From DATLYT01 sp035574455 (GTDB taxonomy: Bacteria; Bacteroidota; Ignavibacteria; UBA10030): 20,405 nt of DNA. The DNA is taken from the NCBI GenBank assembly GCA_035574455.1, contig DATLYT010000159.1, positions 1 through 20,405 of the forward strand. The letters run 5' to 3'. Position numbers and translations under genes: made by a program. The notes under the pieces were generated by a model that saw nothing but the letters and a program-made list of their open reading frames with translations, searched no databases and was not told where the DNA came from. Positions 1 to 7,072 of this stretch are shown in pieces (the first letter of the stretch is position 1; every line of letters starts with the position of its first letter).

Positions 1-114
1 GAAGTCGAAGCACTCTGGAAACAGGAACGCCCACCCTACGGCGGCAAACAGATCACCAGCGAGGCTTACGCCCTGCTCAAGTTTAATGGAGAGTATTTGA
101 TCTCGAAACTGTAG
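1..114 (+). CDS. C-terminal fragment of an unknown protein (runs off the left edge)
   Basis: Frame 1 is open from the first base to a TAG at 112-114 and encodes 37 residues ending in FNGEYLISKL. The start lies outside the window. The residue mix (Trp, Tyr, Pro, Glu, Lys) looks like real protein, and the next gene begins 34 bases later with its own ribosome binding site. I do not recognise the family and see no catalytic motif. It could be the end of an enzyme cotranscribed with the T9SS cargo gene. Confidence 0.5.
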   Translation, partial: EVEALWKQERPPYGGKQITSEAYALLKFNGEYLISKL

Positions 115-148
115 GTCGAACTGTCCGTTCGACCACGGAGGAAGAGCC

Positions 149-796
149 ATGAACTGGGAACCCATCTTATCAGTCATACTTGTTGTAACGACGGCACCGG
201 CGCAGACTGTTTATCACCTCCCCTTTGCCTCGCAGGGCAATATGCTTGAGCTTGTGGTTGCGAACGCATCAAGTGTTGAAGCAACCGAAGTGAACGTAAG
301 AATCCAGAGTGCTCCGGCCTGGTTACGGTTTGCTCAAACCGAGCAGAAGATAAGCGCCATCGCTGCGGGAGGAGAGCAACGTGCAGTGTTTGTGTTTGCA
401 ATCGAGAAGTCCGCACCTGTCGGAGAAGAACATCGCCTGGAGTTCCGCATCAGCATGGGTGATGGTCAGAATTGGACCAAAGAGATACCGATTCTCGTTT
501 CGGCGCCGGAGAAGTTTGAGCTGTTTCAGAACTATCCCAATCCGTTCAATCCGACAACTGTTATCGGTTATACATTACCCAATGTAGGGACACATCATGA
601 CGTGTCCCTACGGGTTTACAATCTGTTGGGTCAAGAGATTGCGACACTATTCCAAGGTGAACAACGGTCTGGTTATCAGCAGGTGACCTTTGAAGCAAGT
701 AATCTATCGACCGGCGTTTACATTTACCAAATTCAATTAACCTCTCAAAGAGGAGAGAACAAACAGCTCCGCAGAACTATGTTGTTGCTCAAGTAA
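149..796 (+). CDS. Small T9SS type A sorting-domain protein
   Basis: A 215-residue exported protein. Residues 1-19 are mostly hydrophobic and end at APAQ, a plausible signal peptide although it lacks the usual basic N-terminus. Residues 20-120 form a beta-rich domain, probably immunoglobulin-like (NEW3-like). Residues from about 124 form the T9SS C-terminal sorting domain: NYPNPFNPTT begins at residue 128, then VYNLLGQEIATL, then STGVYIYQI near the end. In this family the domain directs passage through the type IX outer-membrane secretion system and is then removed. A GGAGGAAG ribosome binding site lies just before the ATG. The gene is almost nothing but a sorting module plus one domain, so it may be a small surface protein or the remnant of a larger one. 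The sorting domain carries an unusual palindromic insert (see 584-611). Confidence 0.85.
   Translation: MNWEPILSVILVVTTAPAQTVYHLPFASQGNMLELVVANASSVEATEVNVRIQSAPAWLRFAQTEQKISAIAAGGEQRAVFVFAIEKSAPVGEEHRLEFRISMGDGQNWTKEIPILVSAPEKFELFQNYPNPFNPTTVIGYTLPNVGTHHDVSLRVYNLLGQEIATLFQGEQRSGYQQVTFEASNLSTGVYIYQIQLTSQRGENKQLRRTMLLLK
584..611. repeat. 28-bp near-perfect palindrome inside the T9SS sorting domain
   Basis: GTAGGGACAC (584-593) is the exact reverse complement of GTGTCCCTAC (602-611). The eight central bases are also palindromic except for one A/C mismatch, so one substitution would make all 28 bases a perfect palindrome. It is read in frame as VGTHHDVSL (residues 146-154), between the strand ending YTLPN and the strand RVYNLLGQE, where most relatives have only a short turn. 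It looks like a small mobile or repetitive palindrome tolerated in a surface loop. Confidence 0.75.
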
Positions 797-812
797 GCCT
801 GAATGGGCTTAC
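793..812. terminator. Short hairpin spanning two convergent stop codons
   Basis: GTAAGCC (793-799) pairs with GGCTTAC (806-812) around a six-base loop. The stem contains the TAA of the T9SS gene and the TAA of the oppositely oriented peptidase gene. It is placed to terminate both convergent transcripts, but no strong T-run follows on either strand, so termination is inferred from position and symmetry. Confidence 0.4.
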
Positions 813-2695
813 CTCTTCATCCTCTCCAAAATCTTCTCCATCTCATCCATTACACGGTTCATCTTCTTCATCGTCAGCTCGAACGGGGCGGAGGTCGTCA
901 TGTCCACTCCGGCCTTCTTCAGGAGATTAATCGGATAATCCGAGCCGCCGGAAGAGAGGAACTCGATGTACCGCTTCGTTGCCGCTGGGTCTCGCGCCAA
1001 CACCTGTTCCGAGAGAGCCGCAGACGCAGTGAACGACGTAGCGTACTGGTACACGTAGAAGTTGTAATAGAAGTGCGGAATATACGCCCACTCCGCCTTG
1101 ATCTCATCATCCACGATACACACACCCCGGTCGTGGCCGTAGTATTTGCGCGTGATTTCCTCGTACAGCGTGTTCAGCACATCGCCCGTGAGCGCTTCGC
1201 CTCGTTCTGCCATTTCGTGGATACGGAGCTCAAACTCCGCAAACTGCGTCTGGCGGAAGACCGTCCCCTTGATGTTCTCCAAATAACTGCCAAGCAGCGA
1301 GAGCCGCACGTTGTCGTCCTGAATCGTCTTGAGCATATGCTCGATCAACAGCGCTTCGTTGAGCGTAGATGCAACCTCGGCAACGAAGATCGAATAGTTT
1401 GCCGTCGGGTACGGTTGGACTTTGTTCGAATAGTAGCTGTGCATCGTATGGCCCAACTCGTGCGTCAGCGTGCTGACGTCGTCGTATTTGCCATTGTAGT
1501 TCAGCAGCATGTAAGGGTGCACGTCGTAGACGGAGCCGTTGGAGTAGGCCCCGGAGCGCTTGCCTTCGGTGGGATAGACGTCCAGCCACCGTTCGGAAAA
1601 TGCCTTCTTGGTGACGTCGAGATATTCCTGACCTAACGGCTCAAGCGAAGCGATGACATGCTGTTGCGCCTCTTCATAGGTGTATTTCAGATCGACATCC
1701 GCGAGCAGCGGCGCGTAGAGGTCGTAGTAATGCAGTTCATCCACCCCTAAGATGCGTTTGCGCAGTTGGAGGTAACGGTGGAACGTGCCCAGGTTGTCAT
1801 TGACGTTCTGTATCAACCCGTGGTAGACTTCGAGAGGGATGTTGTTGGCGTCGAGAGCGCTTTCAAGGCACGACTGATATTTCCGTGCACGCTTGTAAAA
1901 AATGTTTTTCTTCACCTCGGCGTAGAGCTGTGTGCCGTACGTTCGGCGGAAGTCATTCAGCCTCCCGAAGAACGTGCTGAAAACCTTCTTCCGGTCTTCG
2001 CGGTTTTTTGAGGTGCGCAGCAAACTGAACGTCGCTTTATCCAACTTCACCGGTTTCCCATCGCTCAGCGTCGTTTCCGGGTACGGAAAATCGGCATCCG
2101 AGAAGATGCCATAGATGCTCTGAGGGCCATCCGCCATCAGGCCGGCATCGGCAATGATCTTTTCCTCGCCCTCTGTTCCGGTATGTGCTTTACGGCGAAG
2201 GATATCATCCAGATAATGCCGATAGATGCCTAACTTCGGTTCGCTCTTGAGGAAGGCGTCGATGGTGGAGCGGTCGATTTTCAGAATCTCCGGCTCGATG
2301 AAGGCAGCCGCGGCACCCAGGTTCGTGCCGATCTGGCTCATTTCCTGCTGCATGCCGAGGTACTTCGAGTCGCGAGTGTCCTGGTCTGAACTCATGCTCG
2401 CGTAACTGTAGAGGCGGTAGAACTCCTTGGTAAGATTGCTGACGAGGTCGAGTCCGTTGTAGAGCTGCTCCGCGGAGGTTCCGAGCTTCCCTTTGTAACG
2501 CTCAATGCCCGGAATCTTCGACACCAATTCTTCCTTCGCCCGTTTCCAGGCCTCATCGTTCGGGAAGATGTGAGAAAGGTCCCACTTGTATTTGTCCGCA
2601 ATTTTGGTTCGGTCTCGTTCTTGAGTGAAGAGCATATGATGTTCTGCGAGTGAAAACGCTACCAGTGAAAGAGTGATCCGGGTGCAAGGGTGCAT
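809..2695 (-). CDS. pepF: Oligoendopeptidase F (M3B metallopeptidase)
   Basis: A 628-residue zinc metallopeptidase that cleaves short to medium oligopeptides. The catalytic motif HELGH falls at residues 412-416 (two zinc ligands and the catalytic Glu), followed by the M3 family's FVAEVASTLNE segment, which supplies the third ligand. The N-terminal DKYKWDLSHIFPND stretch is the normal start of the oligoendopeptidase F fold, and the length is typical (about 600). The reading frame is open to 3178, but the extra 161 residues are low-complexity repeat translation plus overlap with xdhC. The ATG at 2695 has an AGGGA upstream and gives a hydrophobic leader (ITLSLVAFSLA) that may be an export signal. 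The next Met, at 2635, is an alternative cytosolic start. It converges on the T9SS gene. Confidence 0.92.
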   Translation of the reverse strand: MHPCTRITLSLVAFSLAEHHMLFTQERDRTKIADKYKWDLSHIFPNDEAWKRAKEELVSKIPGIERYKGKLGTSAEQLYNGLDLVSNLTKEFYRLYSYASMSSDQDTRDSKYLGMQQEMSQIGTNLGAAAAFIEPEILKIDRSTIDAFLKSEPKLGIYRHYLDDILRRKAHTGTEGEEKIIADAGLMADGPQSIYGIFSDADFPYPETTLSDGKPVKLDKATFSLLRTSKNREDRKKVFSTFFGRLNDFRRTYGTQLYAEVKKNIFYKRARKYQSCLESALDANNIPLEVYHGLIQNVNDNLGTFHRYLQLRKRILGVDELHYYDLYAPLLADVDLKYTYEEAQQHVIASLEPLGQEYLDVTKKAFSERWLDVYPTEGKRSGAYSNGSVYDVHPYMLLNYNGKYDDVSTLTHELGHTMHSYYSNKVQPYPTANYSIFVAEVASTLNEALLIEHMLKTIQDDNVRLSLLGSYLENIKGTVFRQTQFAEFELRIHEMAERGEALTGDVLNTLYEEITRKYYGHDRGVCIVDDEIKAEWAYIPHFYYNFYVYQYATSFTASAALSEQVLARDPAATKRYIEFLSSGGSDYPINLLKKAGVDMTTSAPFELTMKKMNRVMDEMEKILERMKR

Positions 2696-2793
2696 TGTGC
2701 TTCCCTGAAGTTGGCAAGAAAGTGAGTGAAGGTTCTCAAGTTGTCTTACGGGATTACGCATACGGGGGTTCAATGTAGGGAAAAAAGTTGGGA

Positions 2794-2856
2794 GATGACA
2801 GATGGTCAATGGGTGATGGTTAATGGTTGATGATTGATGGTTGATGGTAGATGGAA
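2794..2856. repeat. Heptanucleotide tandem repeat, about nine units
   Basis: Nine consecutive 7-base units with consensus (G/A)ATGGTT, each unit differing by at most a few bases, fill most of the gap between xdhC and pepF. A second tract with the same unit occurs at 15975-16009. It resembles the short tandem heptamer repeats known from intergenic DNA of some bacteria. Confidence 0.85.
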
Positions 2857-2897
2857 AGATTGCAACGGCTGGCGAACGGCTGACGCTTGGGATGATT

Positions 2898-4025
2898 CTA
2901 TGGCGAATCGTGAATGGGTCGGGTGGAGTTCTTGAGGAAGCCCGCGCTGCGATTTTTGAGGACGGCTTGAATCTCGCTGAGGATGGCAATGGCGATCTCT
3001 TCCGGCGACTCGGCACCGATGTCGAGCCCCACGGGTGTAAATAGTCGAGCGAGCTGTTGCTCCGTAGGAAAGGATCCGGCTTTGCGAAGTTGGTTGAGAA
3101 GTCGCTCTGCCCGCATCTTAGGACCCAGCAGGCCGACATACCGAGCGGGAGAGGGGAGGAGCGCTTTGAGTAATTCAAGATCGTATGAGAAATTGTGCGT
3201 CATGATAACAGCGACGGATCGGTTGTCCAGCGCAATCTTTGAGGAAACTTCTTCAGGTCGAGCGTGAATAAGCGTGTCTGCAGTGGGGAAGCGTTCCTTC
3301 GAAGCAAACGCCGGGCGATGGTCGACGACGGTCACTTCCCACCCAAGTTCCTTAGCAAATCGCGCTACGGGAATGACATCATAGCCTGCTCCAAACAGAA
3401 ACAGTGGAATGGGAGGCTGGATGACTTCGATGGAGACCTCTGCTATTCCCTCCGTCAGGCGGTACTCTTTGACCTTGCCCTGTCCGGTCGCAAGGGCTTC
3501 TCGACAATCCTCAACCAGAGCGGCAACGAGTGTCGGATTCTTAACGGTTTCTTGGATTGCTCCGTCGTCCTGCAACAGAACCCTGCTTCCAACTGTTGCC
3601 TTCAGCTCGCCATCGACCCGAAACACCGTCGCCATGATGCCCGTGGCTTTCTTATTCACGCAAGTCTGAATGAAATCCAGGTGGTCAGTGGAGCCGAGAA
3701 CGCCAATCGGCTCTATCAGAAGGTGTACGACGCCGTTGCAGCCCTGGTTCAATCCCCACACTGCATCGCCCTCGGCTGTCAGATCGTAGACGACGGTTTG
3801 CGCTTGACCGGCGGCGATGACCTTCTTGGCTTTCTCAGCAACGTCAGCTTCAAGACATCCACCGCTCACCGTTCCGATGGTTTTACCGGCGTCGTCAATC
3901 AGCATACGCGCTCCCGGACGTCGGTAGGTGGAGCCGCGCACCTTCATAATGGTTGCCAAGGCTCCATTCTTGCCGGATTGCTTGAGTGTTTCGTACGAGC
4001 GAAGGATGGTGTGAAGCTCGTTCAT
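2898..4025 (-). CDS. xdhC: XdhC/CoxI-family molybdoenzyme maturation protein
   Basis: A 375-residue cytosolic accessory protein. Family members bind molybdenum cofactor, promote its sulfuration and deliver it to xanthine-dehydrogenase-type enzymes. The N-terminal XdhC domain shows GSTYRRPGARMLI (residues 31-43), GTVSGGCLEADV and a Cys-Asn-Gly motif (GLNQGCNGVV). The C-terminal Rossmann-like domain begins FGAGYDVIPVARFAKELGW and continues with VTVVDHRPAF, YVGLLGP and the family's FTPVGLDIGAESPEEIAIAI. Both domains are complete. The natural client is the molybdenum hydroxylase at 13248-15832, about 9 kb away on the same strand, although others elsewhere in the genome are possible. GLNQGCNG is slightly longer than the usual motif. 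Confidence 0.93.
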   Translation of the reverse strand: MNELHTILRSYETLKQSGKNGALATIMKVRGSTYRRPGARMLIDDAGKTIGTVSGGCLEADVAEKAKKVIAAGQAQTVVYDLTAEGDAVWGLNQGCNGVVHLLIEPIGVLGSTDHLDFIQTCVNKKATGIMATVFRVDGELKATVGSRVLLQDDGAIQETVKNPTLVAALVEDCREALATGQGKVKEYRLTEGIAEVSIEVIQPPIPLFLFGAGYDVIPVARFAKELGWEVTVVDHRPAFASKERFPTADTLIHARPEEVSSKIALDNRSVAVIMTHNFSYDLELLKALLPSPARYVGLLGPKMRAERLLNQLRKAGSFPTEQQLARLFTPVGLDIGAESPEEIAIAILSEIQAVLKNRSAGFLKNSTRPIHDSP

Positions 4026-4039
4026 AACTCAAATGAAGA

Positions 4040-4136
4040 GAACACGGATGTCACGGAATACGCCGATCGACGCGGGATTCTTGATTCCTTCCTTATCGGC
4101 GTTGACCCGCGGTAGTTTTCCGTTTCTTCAGTGTTC
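4040..4136. repeat. Imperfect long inverted repeat in the xdhC/DUF1761 gap
   Basis: The outer arms are GAACAC (4040-4045) with GTGTTC (4131-4136) and CGGAA (4054-4058) with TTCCG (4118-4122). CGCCGAT (4061-4067) with ATCGGCG (4095-4101) and CGCGGG (4071-4076) with CCCGCG (4106-4111) add complementarity, although these two inner pairs cannot form together in one simple stem. It looks like a decayed repetitive intergenic palindrome. Confidence 0.4.
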
Positions 4137-4155
4137 AATGCTGAGCAATGCTGTA

Positions 4156-4584
4156 CTAACTTTGAGCCGCTTCTTTCTTTCTCCACGCAGCAAGAATTAC
4201 TCCCATCACGAGAATCGAAAGGAGTTCATACCCCGCGTTGATGGCCCACAGTGCCATCGCCTTGCGTTCATAGAGGATTCCCTGCATGAGTAAGGTGGCC
4301 ATAAATCCCAGCCAGATCCAGAAGCCCGTTTGTGTGCCGCCCTTAGCATCCTTAGAGCCAGTGTAGTGGACGAAGTGCGCCAGGATATAGGCCTGAAGAA
4401 GGTAAAGAACAAACGACCCGCCGAAGATGACCGCCAGGTTGGCTTCCGCTGCCATCTCTTCAGTAACGCCTGTGTACTGCATCCACGGGTTGGCGAAGAG
4501 CGCCGGAGAATACCAGAGCGCGCCGATGGAAAATTTCACCACAGCCGAGATGACGACAGCGAGATAGTTGATGGGAGGTTGCAT
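4156..4584 (-). CDS. DUF1761 integral membrane protein
   Basis: A 142-residue protein with four predicted membrane segments: near residues 6-26 (ISAVVKFSIGALWYSP), 48-68, 84-104 and 115-135. The NYLAVVISAVVKFSIGALWYSPALF opening and the GFWIWLGFMA segment are typical of DUF1761, whose function is unknown. A GAGGAA ribosome binding site precedes the ATG. It lies downstream of the DUF3574 gene on the same strand, with a 32-base gap and no visible terminator, so the two may be cotranscribed. Confidence 0.88.
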   Translation of the reverse strand: MQPPINYLAVVISAVVKFSIGALWYSPALFANPWMQYTGVTEEMAAEANLAVIFGGSFVLYLLQAYILAHFVHYTGSKDAKGGTQTGFWIWLGFMATLLMQGILYERKAMALWAINAGYELLSILVMGVILAAWRKKEAAQS

Positions 4585-4616
4585 AGGAAGTTCCTCGTAG
4601 TTGTGAGTGATATCGT

Positions 4617-5060
4617 TCAGTCGTCAAACCGTACGCGAGCAGTGCTCGTCGCTCGCATCACCGACTCCTGCTTGAATCGTTTTTTATACGCTTGGATGAT
4701 TTCATGAATAGCGAGTTCGGGTGTTCCTGGAGCGAGGTAAATCACCACCACCCAGTTCTTTTCCTTCACAAGCTCTCCGTTCCTCATCCGATATTGTCCG
4801 TAGCCGCTCGAGACAGAAAAGCCTTGGGGAAAACGCGGCGTAATAATATCCGCCAGAAAATTCTGCCAGTCGAGCTCGGTCACACTCCCGCCACCCGGAA
4901 TATCGCTGCCGAACGTCAGTTCCTCGCGAATCCACTCGTCGCTCGTTTGGCCGGCGCGGTCGTGCGGTCGTACACCCATGCCCACCATCATGCAGCCGAC
5001 TGAGGTCAGCACGGTGAAGATGAACAGTGCACGGGTTATAAGGAAACGAGCTCGAATCAT
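4617..5060 (-). CDS. DUF3574 putative lipoprotein
   Basis: A 147-residue protein of unknown function. From the chosen ATG the N-terminus is basic then hydrophobic and reaches Cys23 (MIRARFLITRALFIFTVLT, then SVGC), a lipoprotein-like signal although the -3 residue is not the usual Leu. The body matches DUF3574: REELTFGSDIPGGGSVTELD, WQNFLADIITPRFPQGFSV and KNWVVVIYLAPG. The frame is open to 5234 and another ATG lies at 5084 (MAASHVYE). Neither upstream start has a better ribosome binding site, and only 5060 puts the hydrophobic leader at the N-terminus. The start is therefore the uncertain part. Confidence 0.75.
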   Translation of the reverse strand: MIRARFLITRALFIFTVLTSVGCMMVGMGVRPHDRAGQTSDEWIREELTFGSDIPGGGSVTELDWQNFLADIITPRFPQGFSVSSGYGQYRMRNGELVKEKNWVVVIYLAPGTPELAIHEIIQAYKKRFKQESVMRATSTARVRFDD

Positions 5061-5415
5061 TTCGTAGACGTGTGATGCCGCCATTCTCGTAATCGGGGGC
5101 TGCTCTCGAAGCTCCCTGTTTCTATGGTGCGGTACAACGTTGTTTTCGATGGAAGAGGCTTGCTGGATAATTGGTATCCCGCGCGCGTTCCGGTAGTGCT
5201 GACGTGGGGAACGCATGAGCCAAATCGACACCAAAACCGCTGACGATGATGTCTAATCCTACCAAGAACAATGCAAAAAGGCAAGGATGTTCTCGCTCTG
5301 CAAAATGGCGGGCAATCGCAATCTCTTCTCCCTCGGCTTGACAATGAAACCCGAAACGCCTAAACTCTCCTGAGCAGTTCGTTAACCACCTATTTCTTGT
5401 TGAAAGGAGCCACCG
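5061..5415. other. Intergenic region between divergent genes
   Basis: It separates the minus-strand DUF3574 gene from the plus-strand endonuclease-family gene. The overlapping reading frames have no family resemblance and lack ribosome binding sites. A promoter-like pair for the rightward gene lies at its right end. Nothing else was identified. Confidence 0.5.
5338..5366 (+). promoter_or_regulatory. Sigma-70-like promoter candidate
   Basis: TTGACA (5338-5343) is a perfect -35 hexamer, followed after exactly 17 bases by TAAACT (5361-5366), four of six matches to a -10. It lies 50 bases before the ATG at 5416. Promoter consensus varies in this phylum, so this is a prediction. Confidence 0.45.
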
Positions 5416-6426
5416 ATGCCCACCATACGTATTGGTACGTTTAACTGCGAGAATCTCTTTCTCCGCTATAAGTTTGTCGGACCTCCAGTGAAGAAGAAAA
5501 AGGGGGAATCCCGGGCAGCGTACGAGGCGCGCCTGCGGATTGCGCGGGAGGCGGCGCGCAAGGAATTCGAACAGCGCGGTGCAGAGCTCGACTGGCTCCA
5601 CCGGGAGATCGAACGATTCGACCCGATCTCCGGGAAACAGCGGAAAGCAACGGCGATGGTCATTACCGAGAACGATCCGGACATTATGGCGCTGGTGGAG
5701 GTCGAAAGTATGGAAGCGCTGCGGAAGTTCAACTCGACAGAATTTTTCGGCAAGAAGCGATTTCCCTACTTTATGCTGATCGACGGCAACGACCCACGCG
5801 GCATCGACGTTGCGCTCCTCAGCAAGTACCCGATCACCCATCTGCGCTCCTACATCCATGACACGTATAAGACCCCGAAGGGTGGGAGAGTGGAGACGTT
5901 CTCGCGGGATTGTCTTGTTGCACGCGTGGAGGTTGGGAAGATACCGCTGACCTTCTTCATTAACCACTTCAAGTCGAAGTTCATGGACAATCCGGCGCGA
6001 AGGAAAAAGCAAGCGGCGCGCGTGGTAGAGATTATCGATGAAACGTTCGGGAAGGACGCGGGAACGTCGCGCTTCGTGGTGCTGGGGGATTTCAACGAGG
6101 TGCCGACCGATCCATCCCTCAAGCCACTACTCGCGTACAAAGGGTTGGAAAACGTTGTGAACCGGCTACCCGCCGCTGAACGATGGACGCACGTGTACGA
6201 AAAGAACGGCTCGGTGCAGAGTGTCAGTCAACTGGATTACATTTTGCTTTCGAAAGCTCTTGCGCACAAGGTGAAGGGTATCCCCACGATCGAACGCCGT
6301 GGCCTGGCACGGTATAAGAAACTCGACCAGTACTATCCTGACACTGCGCCGAGATTTCCATCGGTCGATAAGCCGGGGACGGAAGCCTCGGACCACTGCG
6401 CTGTCTTCGTGGATGTCGAGGTTTAA
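5416..6426 (+). CDS. Endonuclease/exonuclease/phosphatase-family protein
   Basis: A 336-residue metal-dependent phosphodiesterase-fold protein. Family motifs appear in order: TFNCENLF (residues 8-15, metal-site Asn), ALVEVES (metal-binding Glu), INHFKSK, VVLGDFNEVP (active-site Asp and Asn), LDYILLS, and SDHCAVFVD (catalytic Asp326-His327). All residues expected for activity are present. A Lys/Arg/Glu-rich insert at about residues 25-60 (PPVKKKKGESRAAYEARL) separates the first two motifs. No signal peptide is seen, so it is probably cytosolic. AAAGGAG precedes the ATG by seven bases. The substrate (DNA, phospholipid or phosphoester) cannot be told from sequence. Confidence 0.9.
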   Translation: MPTIRIGTFNCENLFLRYKFVGPPVKKKKGESRAAYEARLRIAREAARKEFEQRGAELDWLHREIERFDPISGKQRKATAMVITENDPDIMALVEVESMEALRKFNSTEFFGKKRFPYFMLIDGNDPRGIDVALLSKYPITHLRSYIHDTYKTPKGGRVETFSRDCLVARVEVGKIPLTFFINHFKSKFMDNPARRKKQAARVVEIIDETFGKDAGTSRFVVLGDFNEVPTDPSLKPLLAYKGLENVVNRLPAAERWTHVYEKNGSVQSVSQLDYILLSKALAHKVKGIPTIERRGLARYKKLDQYYPDTAPRFPSVDKPGTEASDHCAVFVDVEV

Positions 6427-6437
6427 GACTCAAAAGA

Positions 6438-6467
6438 ACAAAGCCCTCGATCGCTCGAGGGCTTTGT
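6438..6467. terminator. 13-bp stem-loop terminator between convergent genes
   Basis: ACAAAGCCCTCGA (6438-6450) and TCGAGGGCTTTGT (6455-6467) are perfect reverse complements with a four-base TCGC loop. The hairpin starts 11 bases after the endonuclease-family stop and lies 23 bases beyond the stop of the opposing metal-binding protein gene. T-rich context is better on the minus-strand side, but the stem could serve both genes. Confidence 0.75.
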
Positions 6468-6490
6468 GTTGATGGCCGTGCAGGATTCGT

Positions 6491-6919
6491 CTACTGCTTC
6501 TCTTTGACGGCGCAGCAATCGTCACTGTCACTCTTGCCACTCTTTGTTTTCTTTGCGTCTTTGGCATCGTGATCGCTGTGCTCGCCTTCTTTGCAATCAT
6601 CCTCGCACTTTTCGGTCGGCGTGGAACTGATTTTTCCTGCCTTTGCTTCGTAACCGGCTTTTGCAACGGCATTGACGAGTGTTTCCGTCTTGACGGAAGC
6701 TTTGGCAGCAACGGTGACGAGTGCCTCGCCTTTCTCGCGATCCACGACGACTTTCTCAACGCCCTTAATGGCGCTCAAAGCCTTCTCGACTTTCGCCGAG
6801 CAGTTATCGCAATGCATGCCCGTAATTTCGATCTTGCGGACATCTTTCTTGTCCTCGCCGGCGACACCGAGCGTAAGGACAAAACAGGTAAGGACCGCTA
6901 ATGATAAGAGGATTCGCAT
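6491..6919 (-). CDS. Exported heavy-metal-associated (HMA) domain protein
   Basis: A 142-residue protein with a signal peptide (residues 1-20, ending GVAGE) and one HMA domain (about 28-95). The metal-binding motif GMHCDNC has Cys37 and Cys40, in the MerP/CopZ-like ferredoxin fold that binds Cu(I), Hg(II) or similar thiophilic ions. The tail (about 98-142) is highly charged and carries extra potential ligands: CEDDC, EHSDHD and DDCC. The domain arrangement suggests periplasmic metal chelation or delivery. AAGGAG precedes the ATG. No metal ATPase or regulator is adjacent, so the metal is unknown. Confidence 0.88.
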   Translation of the reverse strand: MRILLSLAVLTCFVLTLGVAGEDKKDVRKIEITGMHCDNCSAKVEKALSAIKGVEKVVVDREKGEALVTVAAKASVKTETLVNAVAKAGYEAKAGKISSTPTEKCEDDCKEGEHSDHDAKDAKKTKSGKSDSDDCCAVKEKQ

Positions 6920-7072
6920 CTGTTCTCCTTATTGTCTAAATATAGCTCTCGTTGAACTGCAATGAGTTTACGAGAAAAATAGTTCGGTTACAAGAAGATT
7001 CAAATCATTTCCGGGAGACAGCGATTCGAACCTCTCCGCCGTTCCGCAGGCTATCGGGCAATCCCCTTCGAG

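Noticed and set aside
803..1636. Long plus-strand frame antisense to the oligoendopeptidase gene
   Set aside because: It lies entirely over a confidently assigned gene, is rich in Arg, Val and His as typical of antisense frames, and has no family resemblance.
2696..3178. N-terminal extension of the oligoendopeptidase frame by 161 residues
   Set aside because: The extension is low-complexity translation of the heptamer repeat and overlaps xdhC. The ATG at 2695 has a ribosome binding site and gives a normal family length.
3264..4115. Plus-strand frame antisense to xdhC
   Set aside because: It overlaps a clear family member and shows no recognisable motif or ribosome binding site.
5122..6012. 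Minus-strand frame antisense to the endonuclease-family gene
   Set aside because: It covers the active-site half of a gene with all catalytic motifs. Its own translation has no domain signature.
7012..7040. tRNA-like T-loop sequence (GGTTCGAATC on the minus strand)
   Set aside because: The bases on either side do not form a T-stem, and no acceptor, D or anticodon arm could be found. It is a chance match, perhaps part of a weak 5-bp hairpin after the peptidase gene.
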